This document shows, piece by piece, positions 27,298 through 35,876 of a stretch of DNA of 64,000 nt. The position numbers were made by a program, and so were the translations under genes. The notes below the pieces were generated by a model, which had not been told where the DNA came from, did no database searches, and was given only the letters and a program-made list of their open reading frames with translations. Positions within the stretch are counted from its first letter, which is position 1, and each line of letters starts with the position of its first letter. Source of the DNA: UBA6814 sp040753075 (GTDB taxonomy: Bacteria > Desulfobacterota > Desulfovibrionia > Desulfovibrionales > Desulfovibrionaceae); the NCBI GenBank assembly GCA_040753075.1, contig JBFMHA010000008.1, forward strand, positions 1 to 64,000. Reading direction: 5' to 3'.

Positions 27298-28752
27298 CTA
27301 CCAGAACTCCGCGCGTTCCTTGAACACGGCCTCGAGTTGTTCGTACGCCTTCTTCTGTTCCGGGGTCTGGGCCAGGCGGCCGGCCTTGTCCTTGTGGAAC
27401 GCGGCCTGCTTGCGGTCCAGGCCGTAGATGGCGGCGTACGCCAGGTGCAGGTGCCCGGCGAAGAGGTCGCCGTGCTCGCCCTTGAGCCGGCCCAGATAGG
27501 AATGCACCTCGCTGTCGTCGGGCAGGGCCTTGAGCACCCGCTCGAAATATTCCGCGGCCCGGTCCGCCTGGCCCTTCTCGGCCATGATCCGGGCGTAATA
27601 GAACAGGGAGATGAGGTCCTTGGGGTTGAGCAGCACCGCCTTCTGCAGGTAGCGGGCCGCCAGGTCGCCGTCGCCCATGGTGAATTGGAACCTGCCGGCC
27701 TCGCGCAGCACCAGGGCGTCGTTGGGGGCCATGGCCATGGCCTGGTCGAAGGCGGCCTTGGCCTCGGGCAGGCGGGAGAGCTTGGCCAGCACTATGCCGC
27801 GGCCCATGTGGTCCAGGGCCGTGGGGTTGGGCCGGGACGAGAAGAAGGGCAGGGCAACGGCGGGGTCCAGGTAGCGGGCCCGCACCAGGGTCTGGATGCG
27901 CAGGAAGCGGGCGTCGTCCTGGGGCCGGCTGCGCACCTCGGCGGGCAGGCTGGCCACCCGGCTGTCCAGGTAGGACAGGCGCTCGTCCACGTCGGGGTGG
28001 GTGGAGAGGTAGGCCGGGAAGGAGCCGCCGCTGGCCCAGCGCGCCTTGCGGATCTTCTCGAAGGATCCGATCATGCCGCCCGGCGGGAAGCCGGCCGCGG
28101 TCAGGTAGTTCATGCCGACCTGGTCGGCTTCGCGCTCGTCGCTCCGGCTGTAGGCCAGCATGGCGCTCATGGCGCCGGCCTGGGAGCCCATCACCAGGGC
28201 CTGGCCCACCTCGGACGTGTTGCGGTCTCCGGACTGGCCCAGGAACACGCCGGCCACCGCCCCGGCCAGGGAGGCGAGGGAGATGATCTGCATGGCCTCG
28301 ATGCGGCCGGCCACGTGACGCTGGGTCACATGGGCCAGTTCGTGGGCGATGACCCCGGCCAGTTCGGACTCGTGCTCGAACTGGTGGATGAGCCCGGTGA
28401 ACACGTAGACGTAGCCGCCGGGCGCGGCAAAGGCGTTGATGGCGTCGTTGCGGACCACGGTGGTGGTCACCGGGTAGGGGATGTTGGGAAGCGTCGCGGC
28501 CAGCCGGTCCACCACGCCCTTCACGTACTCCACGATCTCCGGATCCTCCACCAGGGGGAACCGGGAGCGGATGTAGGTGTTGAGCTTCTTGCCCAATTCC
28601 ATCTCGTCCTTGACCGAGAAGGAGCCGAAGAGTCCGGCCTGGGCCGGCGGGGCGGCCAACGGAGCGGTCAGGGCCAGCCAGGCCGCGAGCAGGCCGGCCA
28701 GGAGGCGTTGGGCGAGGGAGGGACGGCGGAGCGGGCCGCGGGGGGTGTTCAT
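27298..28752 (-). CDS. Exported M48-family metalloprotease with TPR repeats (BepA-like)
   Basis: A 484-residue periplasmic protease. A signal peptide (basic N-terminus, hydrophobic core RLLAGLLAAWLALTAPLAA, cleavage near AQA-GLF) is followed by the M48 domain with the zinc motif HELAH in VIAHELAHVTQRHV and the third ligand in SDEREADQVG. The C-terminal half contains TPR-like helices (PNDALVLREAGRF, DLISLFYYARIM). Homologues such as BepA monitor outer-membrane protein assembly. The ATG at 28752 is preferred to the GTG at 28764. First gene of the macrodomain-hslV run. Confidence 0.9.
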   Translation of the reverse strand: MNTPRGPLRRPSLAQRLLAGLLAAWLALTAPLAAPPAQAGLFGSFSVKDEMELGKKLNTYIRSRFPLVEDPEIVEYVKGVVDRLAATLPNIPYPVTTTVVRNDAINAFAAPGGYVYVFTGLIHQFEHESELAGVIAHELAHVTQRHVAGRIEAMQIISLASLAGAVAGVFLGQSGDRNTSEVGQALVMGSQAGAMSAMLAYSRSDEREADQVGMNYLTAAGFPPGGMIGSFEKIRKARWASGGSFPAYLSTHPDVDERLSYLDSRVASLPAEVRSRPQDDARFLRIQTLVRARYLDPAVALPFFSSRPNPTALDHMGRGIVLAKLSRLPEAKAAFDQAMAMAPNDALVLREAGRFQFTMGDGDLAARYLQKAVLLNPKDLISLFYYARIMAEKGQADRAAEYFERVLKALPDDSEVHSYLGRLKGEHGDLFAGHLHLAYAAIYGLDRKQAAFHKDKAGRLAQTPEQKKAYEQLEAVFKERAEFW

Positions 28753-28799
28753 GGTGGGTTCCACTACCCCAAGCGGGCCTCGGATGCAAAGGGGGAAAT

Positions 28800-28831
28800 C
28801 CCGCCCCGGCCGCCGCTGCGGCCGGGGCGGG
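28800..28831 (-). terminator. 14-bp perfect hairpin after rho
   Basis: CCCGCCCCGGCCGC (28800-28813) and GCGGCCGGGGCGGG (28818-28831) pair perfectly around a 4-base loop just after the rho stop. The minus strand continues ATTTCCCCCTTT, so termination is likely though the T-run is broken. Confidence 0.65.
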
Positions 28832-28839
28832 AGGGGGGA

Positions 28840-30087
28840 CTACTTGTTCATCATGTCCAGGAATTCTTTGTTGCTCTTGGAGCCGCGCATCTTGCCCAGG
28901 AGGAACTCCATGGAGTCGATGGGGCTCATGGGAGCCAGGACCTTGCGCAGGATCCAGACCCGGTTGAGCACGTCTTCGGGGAGCAGCAGCTCCTCCTTGC
29001 GGGTGCCCGAGCGGTTGATGTCGATGGCCGGGTAGACCCGCTTCTCGGAGAGGTGGCGCTCCAGGATGATCTCCATGTTGCCGGTGCCCTTGAACTCCTC
29101 GAAGATGACCTCGTCCATGCGCGAGCCGGTGTCGATGAGGGCGGTGGCGATGATGGTCAGGCTGCCTCCCTCCTCGATGTTGCGGGCCGAGCCGAAGAAG
29201 CGCTTGGGCCGCTGCAGGGCGTTGGCGTCCAGGCCGCCCGAGAGCACCCGGCCCGAAGAGGGGGTCACGGCGTTGTAGGCGCGGCCCAGGCGGGTGATGG
29301 AGTCGAGCAGGATGACCACGTCCATCTTGCGCTCCACCAGGCGCTTGGCCTTCTCCAGCACCATCTCGCAGACCTGGACGTGCCGGGTGGGGGGCTCGTC
29401 GAAGGTGGAGGAGATGACCTCGGCCTTGACCGAGCGGGCCATGTCGGTCACTTCCTCGGGCCGCTCGTCGATGAGCAGCACGATGAGGTAGACTTCGGGG
29501 TGGTTGGCGTTGATGGAGTTGGCGATGTTCTGGAGGAGCATGGTCTTGCCGGTGCGGGGCGGGGCCACGATGAGTCCGCGCTGGCCGCCTCCGATGGGGG
29601 TCATGAGGTCGATGACCCGGCCGGAGTAGTTGTCCTTGCCGTTCTCCATCACGAACCGCTTGTTCGGATAGATGGGGGTCAGGTTGTCGAAGAGGACCAG
29701 GTTCTTGGTCTCTTCGGGCCGGGCGAAGCCGATCTCGTTGACCTTGAGCAGGGCGAAGTAGCGCTCGCCCTCCTTGGGGGGGCGTATCTGGCCGGAGATG
29801 ACGTCGCCCTTGCGCAGGCCGAAGCGGCGGATCTGGGAGGGGGAGACGTAGATGTCGTCCGGGCCCGGCATGTAGCTGTACATGGGCGAGCGCAGGAAGC
29901 CGAAGCCGTCGGGCAGGATTTCGAGCACGCCTTCGCCGTAGATGTTGCCGTTCTGTGAGGCGCAGGCCTTGAGCAGGGCGAAGATGAGCTCCTGCTTGCG
30001 CAGGCCGGAGGGGTTTTCGATCTCGTACTGCTCCGCAAGCTCCATGAGCTCGGACATGCTCTTCATTTTCAGTTCGGATAGGTTCAT
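28840..30087 (-). CDS. rho: Transcription termination factor Rho
   Basis: Hexameric RNA helicase that ends transcription. The 415-residue product has the N-terminal Rho domain, the RNA-binding segment DGFGFLRSP, Walker A APPRTGKT (about residues 176-183), Walker B VVILLDSITRLGRAYN and the secondary RNA site/R-loop near GTRKEELLLP. The ATG at 30087 is preceded by GGAG; a TTG at 30099 is the alternative. Rho genes are often self-attenuated, and here a 360-base leader precedes it. Confidence 0.97.
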   Translation of the reverse strand: MNLSELKMKSMSELMELAEQYEIENPSGLRKQELIFALLKACASQNGNIYGEGVLEILPDGFGFLRSPMYSYMPGPDDIYVSPSQIRRFGLRKGDVISGQIRPPKEGERYFALLKVNEIGFARPEETKNLVLFDNLTPIYPNKRFVMENGKDNYSGRVIDLMTPIGGGQRGLIVAPPRTGKTMLLQNIANSINANHPEVYLIVLLIDERPEEVTDMARSVKAEVISSTFDEPPTRHVQVCEMVLEKAKRLVERKMDVVILLDSITRLGRAYNAVTPSSGRVLSGGLDANALQRPKRFFGSARNIEEGGSLTIIATALIDTGSRMDEVIFEEFKGTGNMEIILERHLSEKRVYPAIDINRSGTRKEELLLPEDVLNRVWILRKVLAPMSPIDSMEFLLGKMRGSKSNKEFLDMMNK

Positions 30088-30447
30088 AAACGGCTCCAAG
30101 GACAGACTACTCCTCTGGGTCTGGGTTCGATACGGTATGGCGCCAGGACAGGGTGGCCCTGGTGCGGGAAACGGTCACGCAACGCTGGGAAAGATCATGA
30201 ACCCGCAACAGCGGAACGCATGCAGTGGCGCAGTGCGCGGCGCAGCCGGGCGGCGTGGCGGCGCCATACAACAAGGGTCGGTCGGACGGGTTCTCCGCGG
30301 AAAAGGGCCTCGGCGTCAGCTTAGGATTTTGGTTCTATCGTGAGAAGGCGGTGCTGAATCGCTTTGTGCCGGATGGCGGAACGTCAAGCATGTGCAGTGT
30401 GCTAGTCCAGGCATCTAGCGGAAGGCATACCGCTTGGCAAGCGTTTT
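30088..30447. other. 360-bp intergenic region between carD and rho
   Basis: No gene can be supported here. The sequence is less GC-rich and less codon-structured than its flanks. On the minus strand it is the rho leader and should contain the rho promoter. A short hairpin CGCTTGGCAAGCG followed by TTTTTT reads as a terminator on the plus strand at about 30431-30449, although no plus-strand gene precedes it; a small RNA cannot be excluded. Confidence 0.5.
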
Positions 30448-30969
30448 TTACGCCCCTTCCGCGTCTTCGCGCTTTTTCAGCACGTCTTCGAAGAGCGTTT
30501 CGATGCGGCTGCGCACCTCGGCCTGGTCGATGTCCAGGGCGTGCGCCAGCTCCATGGTGATGAGCCCCATGGCCTGCTCCAGCAGCCGGTGTTCGCCGAA
30601 GGACAACTCCTTGTCCTTGCCGATGAGCAGCAGTTCCTTGAGCACGTAGGCCACGTCCGCCAGGTCGCCGCTCTTGAGCTTTTCCGAATACTCCCGGTAG
30701 CGGCGGTTCCAGTTCTGGCCTGAATAGCCGGTGAAGTCCGAGCGGTCCTTGAGGGAGTCCAGGATCTGCTTGCCCTTGCGGGAGGAGCACACCGGGCGGA
30801 GGCCGACGTTGGCCGCGTTGCTGACCGGGACCATCAGGGTCACGTTGTTGGAGAGGATGCGGACGATATAGAACTCGGTCTCGATCCCGCCGATGGTCTG
30901 GTGTTCGATGCGTTCGACCCGACCGACGCCCTGGGCCGGATAGACGACCAACTGGTTGATCGCAAACAA
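30448..30969 (-). CDS. CarD/CdnL-family transcription regulator
   Basis: RNA-polymerase-binding protein of the CarD/CdnL type. The N-terminal domain FAINQLVVYPAQGVGRVERIE contacts the RNAP beta subunit; the helical C-terminal domain contains the NWNRRYREYSEKLKSG segment. Start uncertain: a TTG at 30969 with GGAG six bases upstream gives 173 residues starting where the family starts, while an ATG at 31047 overlaps the pth stop (ATGA) and has AGGAG upstream but adds 26 unmatched residues encoded by AT-richer DNA. Last gene of the ispE-to-carD run. Confidence 0.88.
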   Translation of the reverse strand: MFAINQLVVYPAQGVGRVERIEHQTIGGIETEFYIVRILSNNVTLMVPVSNAANVGLRPVCSSRKGKQILDSLKDRSDFTGYSGQNWNRRYREYSEKLKSGDLADVAYVLKELLLIGKDKELSFGEHRLLEQAMGLITMELAHALDIDQAEVRSRIETLFEDVLKKREDAEGA

Positions 30970-31043
30970 TACGTTCTCCAATGCGGTGGGTATGACTCCG
31001 CAAAGATTCAACGTACCGCATTCGCTCTGAATAGTCCATGCCC

Positions 31044-31667
31044 TCATGTCCGGGACTCCTCGGGGCGGGCGTCGAAGACGTTGATCTGCTGCGCGGCCTG
31101 GGCGGGGCCGCGGCGGGCGAAGGTCCGGATGCCGGCCACCGCGGCCTGCAGCACCGGATCCAGCAGGAGGGTTTCCTCCGGGCTGAAATCGGACAGGACG
31201 TAGTGCGCCGGGTCGCCGGGCCCTCCCGGTCTCCCCACGCCCAGACGCAGGCGATAGAAGTCGCGCGAGCCCAACTCCTGGGCGATGGAGGAGATGCCGT
31301 TGTGTCCGGCGTCGCCGCCGCCCAGCTTGAGTTTCATCCGGCCCAGGGGCAGGTCCATCTCGTCGTGCAGCACCAGGAGGCGCTGCGGCTCCACCCCGAA
31401 ACGGCGGCAGAGCCGGGCTACGGCCACGCCCGAGAGGTTCATGAAGGTCAGGGGCTTGAGCAGCAGCCAGTGGGGCGCGGCCTGGCCCGTCAGGGGGCAG
31501 TCGAAGGCCTGGCAGTCGGCTCCGGCGGGAACCGGCGGACAGGGCCGTTTATCCCCAAGGGCGGCCAGAAGGCGGTCCGCCGCCAAGAAGCCGAAGTTGT
31601 GGCGAGTATGAGCGTAGCGCGGACCGGGATTTCCCAGGCCGGCGATGATGCCTGCGCAGTTCTTCAT
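31044..31667 (-). CDS. pth: Peptidyl-tRNA hydrolase
   Basis: Releases tRNA from prematurely dropped peptidyl-tRNA. The 207-residue product has IIAGLGNPGPRYAHTRHNFGF with the catalytic His of the THNxG-type motif, PLTFMNLSG, VLHDEMDLPLGRMKLK and GGGDAGHNGISSI. The ATG at 31667 begins MKNCAGIIAGLGNPG; upstream in-frame codons are not family-like. It follows rplY across a GC-rich hairpin. Confidence 0.96.
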   Translation of the reverse strand: MKNCAGIIAGLGNPGPRYAHTRHNFGFLAADRLLAALGDKRPCPPVPAGADCQAFDCPLTGQAAPHWLLLKPLTFMNLSGVAVARLCRRFGVEPQRLLVLHDEMDLPLGRMKLKLGGGDAGHNGISSIAQELGSRDFYRLRLGVGRPGGPGDPAHYVLSDFSPEETLLLDPVLQAAVAGIRTFARRGPAQAAQQINVFDARPEESRT

Positions 31668-31702
31668 GGGAGACGGCCGCGTCGCGGCCAAGGCGGAAGG
31701 AG

Positions 31703-31733
31703 GCGGCCCCGGGCCGGAAGAGCCCGGGGCCGC
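31703..31733 (-). terminator. Hairpin between rplY and pth
   Basis: A perfect 12-bp inverted repeat (31703-31714 and 31722-31733) with a 7-base loop and no T-run. It may stabilise the rplY-prs mRNA or attenuate transcription into pth. Confidence 0.5.
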
Positions 31734-31745
31734 GGAAATCTCCGG

Positions 31746-32342
31746 CTAGGCAGCGGCCTCGCCAGAGCCTTCACCGGCTTCGGATTCGGCCACCTTGGCG
31801 ATGACCCCGACCACCGCGTAGTTGTCGTCGTACACCGCCTTGACCCCGGCGGGCATGGGCACGTCGGCCACATGGATGCTCTGGCCGATGGCCAGGGGCG
31901 TCACATCCACGGTGAGCTTGTCCGGGATGTCGCCGGGCAGGCACTCGACTTCCAGGTGGTCGCGGATGAGCTCCAGCACGCCGCCCTCGGCCTCGCCCTT
32001 GGACTTGCCCGAGACGATGACCGGAACCGAAACCCGCAGGGCCTTGGTCAGGTCCACGCCGTAGAAGTCCACGTGGAGGATGCGGTTCTTGTAGGGGTGG
32101 AACTGGATGGCCTTGATGAGGGAGGGCTTGGCCTCGCCGTCGCCCACCTGGACCGCCAGGATCTGGGACTGGCCCACCTGGGAAAAGGCCTTGCGCAGGG
32201 GCATCTCCTTGATCTGGACCGGGATGTTCTCGGTCCGGGTGTAGAAGACGCCGGGAACGGTCTCTTCGGTCCGCAGGCGGCGATTGGGGCCTTTGCCCGT
32301 ATCGGAGCGGGGCTCGACCTTGAGGGTGACCTGCTGTGCCAT
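31746..32342 (-). CDS. rplY: 50S ribosomal protein L25 (general stress protein Ctc)
   Basis: Binds 5S rRNA. At 198 residues it is the long Ctc form: an N-terminal L25 domain (VTLKVEPRSDTGKGPNRRLR to about residue 95) and the C-terminal TL5-type beta domain (IRDHLEVECLPGDIPDKLTVDV). The C-terminus is acidic. It follows prs after 58 bases; a prs-rplY-pth order is common in bacteria. Confidence 0.95.
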   Translation of the reverse strand: MAQQVTLKVEPRSDTGKGPNRRLRTEETVPGVFYTRTENIPVQIKEMPLRKAFSQVGQSQILAVQVGDGEAKPSLIKAIQFHPYKNRILHVDFYGVDLTKALRVSVPVIVSGKSKGEAEGGVLELIRDHLEVECLPGDIPDKLTVDVTPLAIGQSIHVADVPMPAGVKAVYDDNYAVVGVIAKVAESEAGEGSGEAAA

Positions 32343-32400
32343 GGGTATTCTCCTTTTTCAGCCGGCCCGCACGGGGGGGCTGGCGGGTTCTGTTCGGTTG

Positions 32401-33342
32401 CTAGACGAAAAGCACGCTCACCGAGGACTCGGTGTGGATGTTGTGGATGGCCTTGCCCAGGAGCCCGGCCACGGACAGGACCTTGAGCTTGGGGCACCGG
32501 ACGGCCTTGTCCGCGCAGGGGATGGTGTTGGTGACGATGACCTGGGAGAAGGGCGAGGCGGTCAGCCGCTCCAGGGCCGGGCCGGAGAGCACCGGGTGGG
32601 TGGCGCAGGCCATCACTTCCTTGGCGCCCTTCTCCATGAGGACCTGGCCTGCGGAGCAGATGGTGCCGGCGGTGTCGATCATGTCGTCGAGCACGATGGC
32701 CACCTTGTCCTTGACGTCGCCGATGACGTTCATGGCCTGGGCCTTGTTGGGAGCCTCGCGCCGCTTGTCGATGATGGCCAGCCCCGCGCCCAGCCGCTTG
32801 GCGTAGGCCCGGGCCCGCTCCGTGCCGCCCGCGTCGGGGGACACGATGACCACGTCGTGGTCGATGTGGCGCATGTAGTCCAGGAGCACCGGGGCGGCGA
32901 AGAGGTTGTCCACCGGGAGGTTGAAGAATCCCTGGATCTGGCCGGCGTGCAGGTCGATGGTCACCAGCCGGTCGATGCCGGCCACGGTGAGGAAGTCGGC
33001 AACCAGCTTGGCGCTGATGGGCGCGCGGGGGGCGACCTTGCGGTCCTGGCGGGCGTAGCCGTAATAGGGCACCACCGCCGTCACCCGGCCCACGCTGGCC
33101 CGCTTGAGGCTGTCCAGGATGAGGCACAGCTCCATGAGATGGAAGTTCACCGGATCGCAGGTGGGCTGGATCACGAACACGTCCGCTCCGCGCACGTTGG
33201 CCCGGATCTCGATGCGGATCTCGCCGTCCGAGAAAGTCTCGGTCATGCAGGGCGACAACTCGCAGCCGAGGTGGTCGCAGATGGCGCGGGCCAATTCCTG
33301 GTTGGCCGAGCCGGAGAGGATCTTCAGTTCGCCGATGGCCAT
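32401..33342 (-). CDS. prs: Ribose-phosphate pyrophosphokinase
   Basis: Makes PRPP from ribose 5-phosphate and ATP for nucleotide, His, Trp and NAD synthesis. The 313-residue product has LKILSGSANQELARAI at the N-terminus, DVFVIQPTC, YYGYARQDRK, the PRPP-binding loop IVLDDMIDTAGTI and the ISAKLVADFL flexible-loop region. The gene starts 37 bases beyond tRNA-Gln, from the same strand. Confidence 0.96.
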   Translation of the reverse strand: MAIGELKILSGSANQELARAICDHLGCELSPCMTETFSDGEIRIEIRANVRGADVFVIQPTCDPVNFHLMELCLILDSLKRASVGRVTAVVPYYGYARQDRKVAPRAPISAKLVADFLTVAGIDRLVTIDLHAGQIQGFFNLPVDNLFAAPVLLDYMRHIDHDVVIVSPDAGGTERARAYAKRLGAGLAIIDKRREAPNKAQAMNVIGDVKDKVAIVLDDMIDTAGTICSAGQVLMEKGAKEVMACATHPVLSGPALERLTASPFSQVIVTNTIPCADKAVRCPKLKVLSVAGLLGKAIHNIHTESSVSVLFV

Positions 33343-33378
33343 GAATACTCCATCCCTGGGGTCAATCGATAAAGAACA

Positions 33379-33454
33379 TGGCTGGGGTGGTAGGATTCGA
33401 ACCCACGAGTGACGGGACCAAAACCCGTTGCCTTACCAGCTTGGCGACACCCCA
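33379..33454 (-). tRNA. tRNA-Gln (anticodon UUG)
   Basis: On the minus strand TGGGGTG pairs with CACCCCA, followed by G and encoded CCA. The anticodon stem ACGGG/CCCGT encloses TTTTGGT, giving anticodon UUG for CAA. The T arm GTGGGTTCGAATCCTAC is intact. It is embedded between ispE and prs, only 3 bases after the ispE stop, so it is probably processed from the operon mRNA. Confidence 0.97.
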
Positions 33455-33457
33455 ACG

Positions 33458-34339
33458 TCACGCCTGGTGCACGAAGGAGGTCACGCCCTCCCTCGAAAAC
33501 GCCTCCGCGGCGCGCTCGGCCTGGACGCGGTCACGGAACAGGCCCAGGAGGCTCGATCCGCTCCCGCTCAGACAGGCCCCGCAAGCTCCGCGTCGGAGAA
33601 GGTCTTCCTTGATCCGCCGCAGTCCGGGGTGGGCCGGAAAAACCGCGTTTTCAAAGCTGTTCCACAGGCAAGCGCGAAAAAAGCAAGAGGACCTTTTATC
33701 CCCGGCCGCGGCCCATGTCAAGAACTCGGACACGGCCCGGGGCGGGGTTTTTTGCGCGGGGGGCAGGTCGTCCCAGGCCCGGTAGGCCCAGCCGGTGTTC
33801 ACCGGCTCCGGGGGACAGAGCAGGAGCAGGAATAGTCCGTCCAGGCCGGGGGACGCGGGGATCAGGCGCTCGCCGATGCCCGTGCCCCGGGCCGGCCGGT
33901 TCAGCAGGAAGAATGGCACGTCCGCGCCCACGCCCGCGGCCAGGGTCGTCAGGGCGGCGGGGTCCAGGGCCCGTTCTCCGGCCAGGGCGTTGAGGTGGAG
34001 GAGCAGGGTCGCGGCGTCCGAGCTGCCGCCCCCCAGGCCCGCGCCCGTTGGGATGCCCTTGTCCAGGCGCACGGCCAGGTCCGGGGCCAGGCGGGTGGCC
34101 CTGGCGAATGCGGAGTAGGCTCGGGCCATGGTGTTGGACGGTCCGGAAAGGCCGGGGTCCGAGCAGGCCAGGACCAGGCCCTTGCCCGGCGTCCCGGCCG
34201 TCACGGTGATGGTGTCGCGGGGCTCGGGCAGGGGCAGGAAGAGAGTGTCCAGTTCGTGGAAGCCGTCCGGCCGCAGGCCGGTGATGGCCAGGGCCAGGTT
34301 GATCTTGCACCCGGCGGTGAGGATCACGGGTTCGCGCAT
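33458..34339 (-). CDS. ispE: 4-(cytidine 5'-diphospho)-2-C-methyl-D-erythritol kinase
   Basis: GHMP kinase of the MEP isoprenoid pathway. The 293-residue product shows AGCKINLALAITG (substrate site), the ATP-binding glycine loop IPTGAGLGGGSSDAA and a C-terminal CGACLSGSGSSLLGLF. The ATG at 34339 begins the family region; a TTG at 34357 would add 6 residues. The middle (about 200-235, residues around TWAAAGDKRSSCF) is less conserved. The gene stops right before tRNA-Gln. Confidence 0.95.
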   Translation of the reverse strand: MREPVILTAGCKINLALAITGLRPDGFHELDTLFLPLPEPRDTITVTAGTPGKGLVLACSDPGLSGPSNTMARAYSAFARATRLAPDLAVRLDKGIPTGAGLGGGSSDAATLLLHLNALAGERALDPAALTTLAAGVGADVPFFLLNRPARGTGIGERLIPASPGLDGLFLLLLCPPEPVNTGWAYRAWDDLPPAQKTPPRAVSEFLTWAAAGDKRSSCFFRACLWNSFENAVFPAHPGLRRIKEDLLRRGACGACLSGSGSSLLGLFRDRVQAERAAEAFSREGVTSFVHQA

Positions 34340-34374
34340 GGCGGTGGTGTGGCCCAAAGGCCTGGACTTGGCAA

Positions 34375-34407
34375 GGAAAAAGGGGAGGGGCCCGGCGGCC
34401 CCTCCCC
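34375..34407 (-). terminator. Rho-independent terminator after the degP-type gene
   Basis: GGGGAGGGGCC (34382-34392) and GGCCCCTCCCC (34397-34407) form an 11-bp stem with a 4-base loop; the minus strand continues TTTTTCC. It separates the DegP-type gene from ispE. Confidence 0.85.
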
Positions 34408-34436
34408 GAGGCTTTCGGCATGCCGTGTTCGCGCTA

Positions 34437-35876
34437 CTATTCCTTGCCCAGAGTGATGGTGCGGAACACGCTCTGGCCCTGGCGCTGGATGAGCAGGAGA
34501 AGGACGCCCTTCTTCCTGGCGTCGGCCTCCAGGATTTCCTTGAACTTGGCCACGCTGGGCGCCGGCTGCTGGTTGACCTGGAGGATCACGTCGCCGGGGC
34601 GGACGTCGCCTTCCTGGGCCGGCGAGCCCTCGTTCACCGCGGTGACCAGGAGCCCCTGCGCCTTGTCCAGGCCCAGGGCTTCGGCCTCGTTGTCCTGCAC
34701 CGGGCGCATGGCCAGGCCCAGGGATTCCTCGGCGCCTTCCTTTTCCTGGGGCTGGGCCTGGGCCATCTGCTTCAGGTCGCGTTCGCCCAGGGTCACGCTC
34801 ACGGCCAGGCGCTTGCCGGACCGCCACAGGGTGAGCTTGGCCTTCTCGCCCGGGGCCAGGCCGGCGATGCGCCGCAAGAGCGTGCTGGAGTCCTCCACCC
34901 CCTCGCCGTTGACCTCCAGGATCACGTCGCCGGACTTGATCCCGGCCTTGTCCGCGGGCTGGCCCTCGATGACCGAGGCCACCAGGGCGCCCTTGGGCTC
35001 CTTGAGGTCCAGGGCCTTGGCCGTGTTCTCGTCCACGTCCTGGATGGTCACGCCCAGCCAGCCGCGGGAGACCTTCTTGTTCTCCTTGAGTTGGGAGATG
35101 ACCTTGCGGGCCAGGTTGCTGGGCACGGCGAAGCCGATGCCCTGGCCCGAGGCCACGATGGCCGTGTTGATGCCGATGACCTCGCCGTCCATGTTGAGGA
35201 GCGGGCCGCCGGAGTTGCCCGGATTGATGGACGCGTCGGTCTGGATGAAGTCGTCGAAGGGGCCGGAGCCGATGATCCGGCCCTTGGCGCTCACGATGCC
35301 CACGGTGACGGTGTGGTCCAGGCCGAAGGGGTTGCCGATGGCCATGACCCACTCGCCCACCTTCATCCTGTCCGAATCCCCGAAGCTCACCACGGGAAGG
35401 GAGCGTCCGGCCTCGACCTTGAGCAGGGCCAGGTCGGTCTCCTGGTCGCGGCCCACGATGGTGGCGGGCAGGGGCTTGTCCGAGCCCTGCAGGTTGACCT
35501 CCACCTCGTCCGCGTCGGCGATGACGTGGTTGTTGGTCACGATGAACCCGTCCTGGGAGACGATGAAGCCCGAGCCCAGGGAGCGCTGCTTGCGCGGGGC
35601 CGCGTCCGGGCGCTGCTTGAAGAAGCGCTCGAACTGGTCGAAGAAGTCGTCGAAGGGGCTGCGCTGGCCGCCCGGAGGCCGGTGGAAGCGGAAGAAGTCC
35701 TGGATCTGCTGGTTGCCCTTGACCATCTTCACGGTGCTGATGTTGACCACGGCCGGGCCGCTGCGCTCGGCCAGGTCGGTGAACGCCGGGAGGCCGGCCA
35801 CCGGAGCGGCTGCGGCCTGGGCCGCCAGGAAAAGGGCCGTCGCGACGGCGGCCAGGAGCAGGCGGAATTTCTTCAT
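34437..35876 (-). CDS. Periplasmic serine protease, DegP/HtrA family (Do)
   Basis: A 479-residue exported chaperone-protease. The signal peptide (MKKFRLLLAAVATALFLAAQ, cleavage near AAAA-PVA) is followed by the trypsin-like domain with catalytic H117 (TNNHVIAD), D148 (ETDLALLK) and S222 (NPGNSGGPL), then two PDZ domains (about 260-350 and 380-475). An LA-loop-like FFRFHRPPGGQRSPFDDFF lies between residues 61 and 80. The ATG at 35876 has GAGAGG upstream; an ATG at 35906 is less likely. A terminator follows. Confidence 0.95.
   Translation of the reverse strand: MKKFRLLLAAVATALFLAAQAAAAPVAGLPAFTDLAERSGPAVVNISTVKMVKGNQQIQDFFRFHRPPGGQRSPFDDFFDQFERFFKQRPDAAPRKQRSLGSGFIVSQDGFIVTNNHVIADADEVEVNLQGSDKPLPATIVGRDQETDLALLKVEAGRSLPVVSFGDSDRMKVGEWVMAIGNPFGLDHTVTVGIVSAKGRIIGSGPFDDFIQTDASINPGNSGGPLLNMDGEVIGINTAIVASGQGIGFAVPSNLARKVISQLKENKKVSRGWLGVTIQDVDENTAKALDLKEPKGALVASVIEGQPADKAGIKSGDVILEVNGEGVEDSSTLLRRIAGLAPGEKAKLTLWRSGKRLAVSVTLGERDLKQMAQAQPQEKEGAEESLGLAMRPVQDNEAEALGLDKAQGLLVTAVNEGSPAQEGDVRPGDVILQVNQQPAPSVAKFKEILEADARKKGVLLLLIQRQGQSVFRTITLGKE

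Noticed and set aside
30225..30560. Plus-strand ORF in the carD-rho gap
   Set aside because: No family features, no ribosome-binding site, and it runs into antisense of carD.
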